Of a stretch of DNA of 64,000 nt, positions 30,001-38,297 are shown one piece after another. The stretch's first letter is position 1. Every line of letters starts with the position of its first letter. A program made the translations under genes and the position numbers. Origin of the DNA: Theocolax elegans (lineage: Eukaryota > Arthropoda > Insecta > Hymenoptera > Cerocephalidae); the NCBI GenBank assembly GCA_026168455.1, contig CM047426.1, forward strand, positions 59,356,896-59,420,895, written 5' to 3'. The notes beneath the pieces are model-generated. The model searched no databases. It had not been told where the DNA came from and saw nothing but the letters and a program-made list of their open reading frames with translations.

Positions 30001-32114
30001 ATGCGAATACAGCTACTCCTACTGTAGACAATTACACAACTGACAACATCGAAAATATGACGGAAATGCAAAATGTATTTAAGAATGGAGAATTTCTAGC
30101 TGTCAGAAATGCGGAGGGAAATTTTTGGTTGTGTAAAGCCGCTCAAAATATTAAAAAGAAAAGTAAACGTGTTAAAGTTGACTGGTTACAACAAGACGTT
30201 GACGACAAATACATTTACACAACTGCATATCGTGATTTGGTAGAATTTGACACAATTTTGACAAACATAACCTTAGAAACTATTGGACGAGATAAATACA
30301 AATTATCTATTTCAGAACAAGCGCGAATACAGGATATTTTACAAAAATCAATAAACGCTCAATTTGGTGAACTAGAACGCTGGGCTGCAGCTTCTAGAAT
30401 TGACGATAAAAGAGACAATAATCAACCGCCAGTTGGTTCAAATCCCTTATCTTTTCTAACACGTGATCCACTTCTTATGGATACGATCCCTGACTTTCCT
30501 GACATTCCAATGGATCCTGCTTCAAATCCTCAAACCAGTGAAATGAATGTAGATTCACGTGAGCTGATCGGTGAGGACCAACAGGTTGTAGAGTACGAGA
30601 CTCACGGTCAAGATCAATATCGACCTCGCATTGCTCGTAATATTATACACAGTCGTGACGCGTACCTTATGGCAAAAGATAATTTAGCGTATTTTGTAAC
30701 AACACGAAATCAACCTCTGTGTACTGGGGCCGACATTCTCGATAGAAATGGACTCTTACCAATTATTGATAACGTAGTTTTAGGCAGAATTAAGGTAACT
30801 GAAGTGGATGGGAAGCAACGTATAGCTTTACCCATTAAAGAAAACATGCATACGCGTATAGAAAGAGAAATTCTAATTGAAGCAATTCAGTCGTTACTTG
30901 ATGGCTGTATAGCTATGCTTTTGCGTTCTGTTCGCATTTCAGAAACCGATGCATTAGATGATTATTCATGGGGAGAGGTTTTGGATACAATTAAAGATAT
31001 ATTCGAAGGAAGCGAGACAAAAATAATAATTTGTACTAATCAAGTAGCTACACCTGACGTAGAAATTAGAGAAATGATTATTAAAGATATACACGAATCC
31101 CCCATGAATGGTCATAAAGGTATAAATAAAACCTATAACCGTATAAGGCAAGATTATTATTGGCCGAATATGAAAGAGAATATAAGAAATTTTATTGCTC
31201 GATGCGTGGTATGTGAAACTAACAAGGTAGTCCGAAAGAAGGTTAGGCAACCTATGGTCCTTACCGACACTCCAGGGTCTAGTTTCGATAAAGTAGCAAT
31301 GGATGTAGTGGGACCGCTTGCGAAAACATTTGTTGGCAACGAGTATATCCTTACGATGCAGGATTTACTTACCAAATTTTGCATAGTAACACCTTTGGCG
31401 GGCATAACATCTATCGATATTGCAAACGCATTCTTGAAAAGACTTGTTTATGTACATGGCGCGCCAAAAGTGGTTCTAACAGATCAAGCTCCGAATTTAG
31501 TTAGTGCTCTTATGAAAAATGTAGCTAAATTGTGCAATATTAAAACGGTCCAAACCACCGCATTCCGACCACAATCTAATGGTTCGATCGAACGAATGCA
31601 TCATTCACTTAAAGAATGGCTAAAAAACTATTCAACAAACATTAGAGAGTGGGACGAATGGTGTGAATGTGCGGCCTTTTCGTATAATACAAGCGTGCAT
31701 GAGGGAACACAGCTAACTCCTTATGAGTGTGTTTACGGAAAAATAGCGCGTGTCCCTTCGGCAAGAGCGCCCGTTAGCGACAATGTAGCCGAAACTTATA
31801 ACGATTATCTTGTAAGACTTAAAAGTAGGTTATTAGAAATACAGTCTTTAGCGCGTACTAATCTCTGTAATGCAAAGCAAAAATCGAAAGAATATTACGA
31901 CAGGCGAGTCAATCCTTATAATTTCAAGGTAGGAGATAATGTAATGCTCGTGAATGAACCGCAAAAATCTAAGCTTTCGCCAGCATATATTGGTCCACAC
32001 AAAATACTAGAAATTTTGAACGGCGGCAGGAATATTAAAATTACATTCAGGGGTAAAACTAAAGTTGTTCATCCAAACAAATTAAGGAAAACACGTTTAG
32101 AATGTAAAGAATAA
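27054..32114 (+). CDS. pol: gypsy Pol: protease, RT, RNase H, integrase
   Basis: Numbering is from the first Met; in the cell the product probably begins as a Gag-Pol fusion by frameshift. Protease: MIDSGAQ, catalytic Asp 19. RT: DMYSGFH with Asp 586, and YFDD at 656-659 (usual gypsy form YIDD or YLDD). RNase H: TDASDF (Asp 805), EKELLAML (Glu 846), FTDHRPL (Asp 871). Integrase: zinc-binding H-H-C-C around NGHKG and CVVCE, then Asp 1417, Asp 1477, Glu 1513, with exactly 35 residues between the last two. A GPY-like end follows (YIGPHKILEI). Two long spacers (about 110-450 and 920-1330) match no domain I know. At 1686 residues it is long for gypsy Pol. The frame is intact. Confidence 0.95.
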   Translation: MVTLESYDFTNDKCDAMIDSGAQPNLVRITALKGDVLVFENNKPFLRGISGNDIKSLGICKILINHTSTEFVVVDESFPLKCDVLIGSRFCNERNASVDFANKLLFFDNVTLPFINVVRTHVLPPRSKTDVRFKIANNFQGSRGYISPIRLSEKGIKAGDTVAENRQGYVILEVENKNAKEVEIKIGDVFMHPMGEYKKCNEILNHNQTVESLTSSVEDVPSEFDQEKFDRALNDLIDFNPTYMRDYYVNRVWGSSPSVSSVHSAEEGVNESIVLEDYVGSTVAAALGGSMTQAQAGVDVLVNSSANSKNDSCTTEGGLENRNMFNKLDEDDENIGKCAYSHNDGNFELLCCLDLLEDIDFIREYDTFGDNKITGSIYDVKMYSEIEDAIGTDIVDVNLLTELYVPESIEPIRKDLSTSSSNNHFKIRSVSSTTRLDELMDEIPKEHLTDVQVDRLKDLIEKTADTFHLQGEPLSTTNLVEHKIETTDDIPVNIRQYPIPEALQQEVHSQVEKMLQAGIIEESDSPYNNPLWVVRKRNDNQGKPQWRVVVDLRKLNEKTKDFAHPIPLIQHMLEQLGGAIWFIVVDMYSGFHQITIREEDRHKTAFSTAFGHYQYKRMCFGCKTAPATFQELVNRVLGRKPLKRLKNGRVSGSIGYFDDIICFAETMEDLEEVFIELIKKLRKANLKLNPTKCQFFKTSVIFLGHLVSGNGIQPDPEKLRAIKEFPQPKSPKNIRQFLGLTGYFRRYIPNFSKIARPLTLLLRKNVKFEWSDDQDLAFKTLIDKLLKEPILQHPDFEKPFFVTTDASDFAIGGVLSQLKENVYLPIAYTSRVLNSAEISYSTIEKELLAMLFCAEQFKYCICGRHFTYFTDHRPLVWLENVKDSTSRLKRWYFKLTDIYNFSIKYTPGKTNFVADALPRNPPEANHVADEVNIVGKRSELEDSESEFSVEHVDKKPKYTRNNAKKSLVKQQEINIRVDPQLTNANTATPTVDNYTTDNIENMTEMQNVFKNGEFLAVRNAEGNFWLCKAAQNIKKKSKRVKVDWLQQDVDDKYIYTTAYRDLVEFDTILTNITLETIGRDKYKLSISEQARIQDILQKSINAQFGELERWAAASRIDDKRDNNQPPVGSNPLSFLTRDPLLMDTIPDFPDIPMDPASNPQTSEMNVDSRELIGEDQQVVEYETHGQDQYRPRIARNIIHSRDAYLMAKDNLAYFVTTRNQPLCTGADILDRNGLLPIIDNVVLGRIKVTEVDGKQRIALPIKENMHTRIEREILIEAIQSLLDGCIAMLLRSVRISETDALDDYSWGEVLDTIKDIFEGSETKIIICTNQVATPDVEIREMIIKDIHESPMNGHKGINKTYNRIRQDYYWPNMKENIRNFIARCVVCETNKVVRKKVRQPMVLTDTPGSSFDKVAMDVVGPLAKTFVGNEYILTMQDLLTKFCIVTPLAGITSIDIANAFLKRLVYVHGAPKVVLTDQAPNLVSALMKNVAKLCNIKTVQTTAFRPQSNGSIERMHHSLKEWLKNYSTNIREWDEWCECAAFSYNTSVHEGTQLTPYECVYGKIARVPSARAPVSDNVAETYNDYLVRLKSRLLEIQSLARTNLCNAKQKSKEYYDRRVNPYNFKVGDNVMLVNEPQKSKLSPAYIGPHKILEILNGGRNIKITFRGKTKVVHPNKLRKTRLECKE

Positions 32115-32159
32115 AAGTTTTACCTTTTCTTGCGTGCTCCGTAAAGCTTGTATTTTAAA

Positions 32160-32202
32160 TTTAGTTTTTTATTGTAATTTCAATTTTACATGTAATTTTC
32201 AG
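32160..32202 (+). promoter_or_regulatory. candidate splice acceptor for env
   Basis: A pyrimidine-rich tract ends in tgtaattttcag, with AG at 32201-32202, 17 bases before the env ATG. Errantiviral env is known to come from a spliced RNA, and this site fits that. Confidence 0.5.
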
Positions 32203-32219
32203 GAATAAAAAAATATATA

Positions 32220-34220
32220 ATGAAGCTATTCAAGATTCTGTTGACTCTTGCTTTTACAAGTATGCAAGCTGAAGCATTCACCGGTTATGACTGTGGCAAG
32301 CTGACTCCGAACATATCGACGGTGTCGCTCACGGCTGTGGGTGCATGTAACATCGAGTACAACGAACCGAAGATAGAAGCGCTAAATATTCAACTTCTTG
32401 AACTGTCCGAATTTAAATCTGTTCCTGTTCAGCGGTGTAAAGTGCGCGTAGAACAAAAAATTCGTTATTGTGGGGCATATTCGCACAATGCAGACTTTTT
32501 ACAGGGCGACAGTACGTATATCAAGCCGCTCTATAGAACCACGTGCCGCGAAATTATCAAATATGGACAAATAAAAATAGGCCAGGTAATCATTAATGAC
32601 ATTATCGTGAACGCGACAAATCGAAGATCAATAACGTTGGCTGGTAGTTTAAATAACGAGGCGGAGTGCAGTGGTGCAACGTACATTGACGCTGGTCGCG
32701 AATTAAAAAATGCAGTGGTAACCGCAAAGTTAGAAATAACCGCCTCCGAACCCACGGCAAATTTATTGATCGCGAAAAACGAACTCATTTTACCAGGTGG
32801 TACTCGATGCCCATATTCAGCAGGACATTGCATAGACGCAGACGAAAATTACGTATTTTGGGAGGTTACCTCTCAATCGGTTTGTGATTTTGATAAATAT
32901 ATTACTTTATATGAAGGTATAAGTACAAGGGTAACCGAAGGTGCGAATCCACCTGCGTACTTTGGAAATTCCACCGGGAAAATAAGTTTCGGACTAGTAA
33001 GAACAAGCGAACACACTGTGTGCGGATATCGCCTTATTAAAACTGACCAACCAAGACTTTTCATTTTAGAAATTCAGCCGGGGCAGTATTTTCCTGCGAG
33101 GAAACACATTGAAATTAGTGACATTATTGTTACTACATATTTTAACGCAAAAATTAAAAGTTTAGGCCTTTACGTGGAAGAACAATTCAAAAGCTTGTAC
33201 CGAGATATATTGCAGCATAGGTGTGAATTAGAGCAGCAAGTTATCCAAAATGCTCTACCGTTGGCATACACACAGCCAGACCTTTTTGCCCTAATTGTGA
33301 CCAAGGAACCCGGACATATGGCCGTCGCTGCAGGAGAAGTTGCTCATATTATTCAGTGCCAGCCAGTTAGCTGTAAGCATCGAAAGTCTAACAAATGTTT
33401 CCTCGAGATGCCGGTCGTTTGCGGGGAAAATATCGCATTTTTAAGACCAAAAAGTAAAATAATAACAAAGATTGGCACCGAAAAGAACTGTAATCATATT
33501 TTTCCAGCTATTTTTGAGGTAGGCGGTGCATGGCACCAAGCCTCTCCAAGCATCACCGAAGTTAAAGCGCCACAAGTACTGCGTCCAATGACCGCACCAA
33601 CTTGGAATTTCAAAAGTCTTAAGGACATTTTAGAAAATGGCATCTATACACAAGAAGATTTAGATCGTTTTCAAGAGCACGCCATCTTTCCGGCGGAAAG
33701 ACCAGCGTTGCTGGAGGCTGTCGCTCGACGCATTAACGATCGATCATCACCTTCGCGAACTACTAATTTTCGCAATCTCCTTAGTGCTGAAGAACTCACA
33801 GAGTCCATAAAATCGCAGTTCTCTAGTCTTTGGACCAAGTTTGAAAGATTTGGACAAGCTGCCGCGGGCGTGATAGCTGTATTGTGGATCATACAGGCGC
33901 TAAAATCTGTTTTCGACGCTCTAATTCACGCATACACACTCTACACTATATACGGGTGGAGCCTACATCTTTTAGGAGCAATCACCGGATCAATTACACA
34001 TTTATTAGTCAGTTTAGCCAAGCCAAAGAATGTGCAGCGCCCAGAGCCGAGCGAGACAGTCGATAAGAGTCAAGCCCTAAGACCTCGTACCGAAGAAATC
34101 CCGTTCACAGCGGTTTCTTATCATCCAAATTCATCTATAAATGAGTCGTATCCAACATCGAAGAGAAGTATTGACGACATAAGGAAGAAATTGTTAGCGC
34201 AAACCGCTACCTCTTCTTGA
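32220..34220 (+). CDS. env: envelope-like glycoprotein
   Basis: The frame codes for 666 residues. The first 19 form a signal peptide (MKLFKILLTLAFTSMQAEA). A long ectodomain with many cysteines and a few N-glycosylation sites (NIS, NAT, NST) follows. A hydrophobic stretch at about 547-602 would span the membrane, leaving a 64-residue tail. I see no furin-type site followed by a hydrophobic fusion peptide, which class I F-like errantiviral envelopes usually show. The cysteine-rich start (FTGYDC, later VGAC) recalls glycoproteins of arthropod negative-strand viruses and of some BEL/Pao elements. That link is an impression, not an alignment. Its role would be membrane fusion and spread between cells. 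Confidence 0.8.
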   Translation: MKLFKILLTLAFTSMQAEAFTGYDCGKLTPNISTVSLTAVGACNIEYNEPKIEALNIQLLELSEFKSVPVQRCKVRVEQKIRYCGAYSHNADFLQGDSTYIKPLYRTTCREIIKYGQIKIGQVIINDIIVNATNRRSITLAGSLNNEAECSGATYIDAGRELKNAVVTAKLEITASEPTANLLIAKNELILPGGTRCPYSAGHCIDADENYVFWEVTSQSVCDFDKYITLYEGISTRVTEGANPPAYFGNSTGKISFGLVRTSEHTVCGYRLIKTDQPRLFILEIQPGQYFPARKHIEISDIIVTTYFNAKIKSLGLYVEEQFKSLYRDILQHRCELEQQVIQNALPLAYTQPDLFALIVTKEPGHMAVAAGEVAHIIQCQPVSCKHRKSNKCFLEMPVVCGENIAFLRPKSKIITKIGTEKNCNHIFPAIFEVGGAWHQASPSITEVKAPQVLRPMTAPTWNFKSLKDILENGIYTQEDLDRFQEHAIFPAERPALLEAVARRINDRSSPSRTTNFRNLLSAEELTESIKSQFSSLWTKFERFGQAAAGVIAVLWIIQALKSVFDALIHAYTLYTIYGWSLHLLGAITGSITHLLVSLAKPKNVQRPEPSETVDKSQALRPRTEEIPFTAVSYHPNSSINESYPTSKRSIDDIRKKLLAQTATSS

Positions 34221-34238
34221 ATCGTCGCGCTTTGATTC

Positions 34239-34249
34239 AAGGGTGGGGG
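34239..34249 (+). other. provirus polypurine tract
   Basis: aagggtggggg lies immediately before the 3' LTR, 18 bases after the env stop codon. It would prime plus-strand DNA. Confidence 0.85.
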
Positions 34250-34937
34250 TGTTATGTATGATCATATTTGTAGTAAAAATTATTGTTTAAATTTAATGTT
34301 CTAGTAAATCAGTAAATGTACGCTTGCTTATTTTTCTTTGTAGTTTGTATTAATTATATTTTGTGTAACGAATATATATATTAATTTTTGTGTAAAATGA
34401 ATAAAACGATAAATATAGCTGTGCAGCTTCGTTGTTTGACGAACGGAACTCGCCGGGCTGACAATGCATAGACTAGCGAGGAATCCGAGCCTCTTTCGGC
34501 AATTGCTGAGTTCGCGTCTAGATCCTACCGTGGGACCAGAGTTTCGAAGGTGTTCGTCGCGATTTTTGTACATGCGACGTTATCAGTCCGCGGGCGCATT
34601 CGGTACAGTAAAGACGTTTAATTATAATCAATTAAATCAAGTTCAAATTTACACGCTCTCTTCTTATTTCTTATCTGCATCAATCAGTCTCCTTATACCT
34701 GTAGCCACTATCCTACCACTCGTCATTTTAAATCTTTGCTTTTATAAGAAAAAGAGGAAAAAACGTAAGGATCCGCAGGGGTTCCCGCGCCTATTCGAAA
34801 ATTCTTTAACAGCTCGTCTACGCTGATCTGGTGGCTCCCTGCCCATCACCAAGGAGGTCGATCGAGGACACACGGGTCCTTCCAAAAAAATCATTATAGC
34901 GAGGGAAAGCTCCGAACGGAGAATCCTTTCTATAACA
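34250..34937 (+). repeat. 3' LTR (688 bp)
   Basis: Same length and ends as the 5' LTR with one substitution seen. It carries the same 120-codon frame at 34464-34826. It is followed by CCCG, the right-hand target duplication. Confidence 0.95.
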
Positions 34938-34941
34938 CCCG

Positions 34942-35858
34942 CATGTTTTTGTAACATTATTTGAACCAGAGATATGAAACTTTAAAGTTAATTCGATTTG
35001 CTCGATGATTATATTTAAATATAATTAAGCCTGCAGGAAAACAGCAACATGTGAACGGCTTTCTTACTCCTTCGTGACTTACATATATTTATATGCTAGG
35101 CTTAAATACACTTTTTATTAAAATTATTTCGATTTTTATCTTCTAAATGAAATATTTTTAAGTAACTTCAACAGAAATATAAATATACTCTTTTTATACA
35201 ATTATTTAAATATATAAATCTAGCAACAATAATTTTATTATTAAATTTTTATTTGTGAAACTATGGTTATTCGATCGATATATATTAAAATAAGTTTTCT
35301 GAAAAGATACATGTCAATGTAGAATTTAATAAATACTTCGAGAACGGTGTACTGTAGAAACGAATACAACACTTGAAATAAACAGTCGTACACTCGCTGT
35401 ACACATGTTGATGATTTCTTGCGGGCTCATTTACATTCATGTATTCTCATCGGGATGGCACAATTTTTTACCAGGAGTGATAAAACTTATATTTATAACT
35501 ACAGATTATGCAGCAGTGGCGATGATGCTTATTTCTTATTAATGTTTTATTCGCGTAAATGAATTTGAATTTACAGAATGTCGTGGACGCTTTTGTTAAT
35601 TATTTAAAGTGTAATTATTAAACGCGTGGTTTTAAAAATTATAGTTTTTCATGGTTGCGTAAGCTGTACAGAATTATAAAATTAAGAATATGAAAAGCAG
35701 TATTTGAAATAATTTTATATGTACACATATGCAAAATTTTTTGTTAAATGATTTTAACTCTTTTCGACAACGTAATTTAGTACGAAAGAAATACAATTAT
35801 TTTCATGCGTAAAGGGGACACCTAGATTTGGTCAAAAACATAAAGAATCCGATTGAGA
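34942..35858. other. AT-rich intergenic sequence
   Basis: No gene, repeat or regulatory site can be supported. Confidence 0.75.
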
Positions 35859-36030
35859 GGAGAGCGAGAGAGATGCAGTTACTCTCTTGCAGCATAAAGC
35901 GGAGGTTGGGTGTAACAGAGGAGAAAGGAGAGCGAGAGAGTTGCAGTTGCTCTCTCGCAGCATAACGCGGAGTTTGGGTGTAACAGAGAAGAAAGGAGAG
36001 CGAAAGAGATGCAGTTGATCTCTTGCTACA
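35859..36030. repeat. 68-bp tandem repeat, three units, each with a hairpin
   Basis: Units start near 35859, 35927 and 35995. Each contains a stem-loop: 35864-35872 with 35882-35890, 35932-35940 with 35950-35958 (perfect, gcgagagag and ctctctcgc), and 36000-36008 with 36019-36026. The loop is about nine bases around GCAGTT. Units are similar but not identical. It is noncoding. Confidence 0.8.
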
Positions 36031-36950
36031 AGAAGGGGCCTTTTTATTATTTAAAATATACGTACCATTTGCAGAAGAATTATTTAATTGTATATTTGAC
36101 GAACAATAGTTACAATTTTTATTTGTATGTAAACTACAAAATTATTAAAAAAATTGAAGAGTTATGTATATTATGTAGAAAATAATTCTGCAGATTTTAA
36201 TTTCGGGCTAATGCTAATAAAAACAGTGTTTGTGTACGTTACATAATACAGTTACAGAATAAGCACTCCGTTGTGGGTTGATGTTTTCTTGTAGCTTATT
36301 TACGTTTAAGTATATTCATTGACGAGGCTCGATTGTTGTCAAGGAGTGACGAGACTTATATTCATTTAATGAAGATTTTTATTTATTATTAAAATATTTT
36401 TTTATTGATTGTTGACAGTTACTGAAATTAAAAAAACTATCTTAACAAAAATTAATAAATTACATCACAAATTAAAGTAAATTAATCAATTAGCATTTTT
36501 ATTATATATAACAAAAACAGTGTGACATTTTTTATAAGCGAACTACTAGGGAATTTTTCATCAACCGGAACTTTTACAATATTTAATAACTCATTTACAA
36601 ATCTTTCATCAGCTTCGCATTGAATGCTGACATCGTAACAAACAGTCCATGTAGAAACGCTCGGCATGGTGCGCTAGGTGATGTTGCTTTGACGAGCTTT
36701 TGGGGAATGTAGCACTAAGGTGCGTTTAAGAAAGGGAAATCTAGTTTTTTGAAGGGAGAAAAATCTTGAAATCAACATACTTGCCGTGAAGTTTAACTAG
36801 CATCGATAGCATAAGCATACGAGCACATAGTATTCGGCTGGAGGGGCACACGCGAGCGGTGTGGTGGTCGGACACCCCACTACGCGAACAGCGGCACGGC
36901 GCTTGCAAACCCCACCAATGCGTCTATTGTAGGTAGAAGGGATGATAGAA
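36031..36950. other. intergenic sequence
   Basis: AT-rich up to about 36650, then GC-richer (36780-36950). A 61-codon minus-strand frame (36482-36667) has no recognisable motif. Confidence 0.65.
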
Positions 36951-36954
36951 GGGT

Positions 36955-37050
36955 CACATTCTATATAAGCGAATGTATCAGAACGTATTGTTCATTCGTT
37001 GTTTGGCTATTTTTCTCAAAAGATCGAAGCATTGGCCTCTGCACGAGTAA
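36955..37050 (+). promoter_or_regulatory. possible TATA promoter with short 5' exon
   Basis: TATATAAG at about 36963 is followed about 25-30 bases later by a TTCATTC initiator-like word. A splice-donor consensus GTAAGT follows cacga near 37047. It may belong to the transposon-like gene relic downstream. This is inferred from motifs alone. Confidence 0.3.
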
Positions 37051-37589
37051 GTGTACTGCCTAGATACAATACCTTCCCCTTTGCTACGAGTTTACACTTA
37101 CTGCTGACTCATTATGAGCTTTTTATGTCTCTAAAGTTTTATATTTTCTGCTCTGCTGAGTTAGCTAATTTAAAACTATTTTGTTTAACATAAATATATT
37201 TAAAACAAGTTTCTAAAATAAAATAACATAAACAAAAATTTTTCTACAAAAATATAATTATAATCACCCAGGCAAGTTTTTAAAATAAGATAAAATTTAG
37301 TCGGTCTTGCTGAGCTAACGTCTAACGACCCTAAGAACTCAAAGCTTTTTTTAATAATCCAAATTTTGTGAGTACACATCTTCGAATACAAATAAAAGTA
37401 TACCAGCAAAATTTATTCAAAGAAGTTGCGGCCCTGGCTGTCGATTTAAATGTGAAAATAAAATATCCGAAGAAAAAAGAAAATATATATTTAAAGATTA
37501 TTAGAGCATTACAACTCACAGTGGAAAATATAATTACATTCTTAGATGTGTAAAAGAAAACATTAAAAACTCAAATAAGGATCAGGTCA

Positions 37590-38169
37590 CAAGGAAAAAA
37601 TTTTCAAGATATAAGTAAACAAATTGTTGACACGGCTTTAAAAAAGATTAGAAGTGGCAATATTGAACCAATCGATAAAAGAGGAACTTCGAAAGCATCT
37701 AGGCGTTCAATTGATACCGATAAAACCGACAGTGTTATCGAACATATTAATGTTTCCACGGGTCGAATCGCACTATATAAGGAAAGATTCTAAAAGAGAA
37801 TATCTAGAAGAAGGTCTTTCTTTGACTAAAATGTATAAAATGTACCAACAATGGGCGATCGATAATAATAAAAGTGTCGCAAGAATGCATCATTATTCCG
37901 ACGTATTCAACACTCAATTTAATATTGGATTTTTCAAGCCGAAAAAGGATTTATGTAATATATGCGAAGCTTATAAAAATTCGAATGATAAAGAGCAACA
38001 CGTTTTACAAGCAAAGTATACACAGCATTTAAGAAATAGAGAAAAAGCACGCGAAGAAAAGATAAGTGATGCTACTGCAGCTAAGCAAGATAAAGAACAG
38101 AATATATGTATGATTTGCTTTGATTTTCAAAAAATTTGTATGTTTTGTATAATATATACAAATGAATAA
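37590..38169 (+). pseudogene. transposon-like protein relic with FFKPKKDLC motif
   Basis: Two frames join into one homology: 37590-37745 gives the run DISKQIVDTALKKIRSGNIE and onward to VIEHIN. Then a shift in the run gtttcc near 37752 leads to FPRVESHYIRKDSKREYLE and FFKPKKDLCNICEAYKN. From memory this resembles a widespread, uncharacterised multi-copy invertebrate family in which Cys pairs precede an RNase H-like domain (DUF7869-type). The expected C-terminal catalytic half is absent; the frame ends at 38169 after ICMICFDFQKICMFC. The function is unknown. Confidence 0.5.
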
Positions 38170-38297
38170 TTTATAAAAGTAATTATTTTTTAATTTTAAG
38201 TCAGAATTCAAACTGAATTGCAAAATTTTTAATATAAAACAAATTATTTCATTTTTGTAAAAAATGGAATATAAAAAATTTTTTTATTACACACTAA

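Larger units (their letters stand above)
24145..34937 (+). mobile_element. complete env-bearing Ty3/gypsy provirus
   Basis: The element is 10,793 bp long. Both LTRs are 688 bp and I find one difference between them. CCCG is repeated at 24141-24144 and 34938-34941, a 4-bp target duplication as expected for gypsy integrase. Gag, pol and env are all open. The order gag, protease, RT, RNase H, integrase, env is that of insect errantiviruses. It is longer than the usual 7-9 kb because of a long LTR, two long pol spacers and a long leader. Intact frames plus nearly identical LTRs mean recent insertion. This is an endogenous copy, described here as found. Confidence 0.95.

Noticed and set aside
35859..36030. 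CRISPR-like array
   Set aside because: Three units follow each other without unique spacers, in a eukaryotic context; it is a minisatellite.
36482..36667. 61-codon minus-strand frame beginning MPSVSTWTVCYDV
   Set aside because: No recognised motif, ends in AT-rich sequence and is short. It might be a gene fragment, but nothing supports it.
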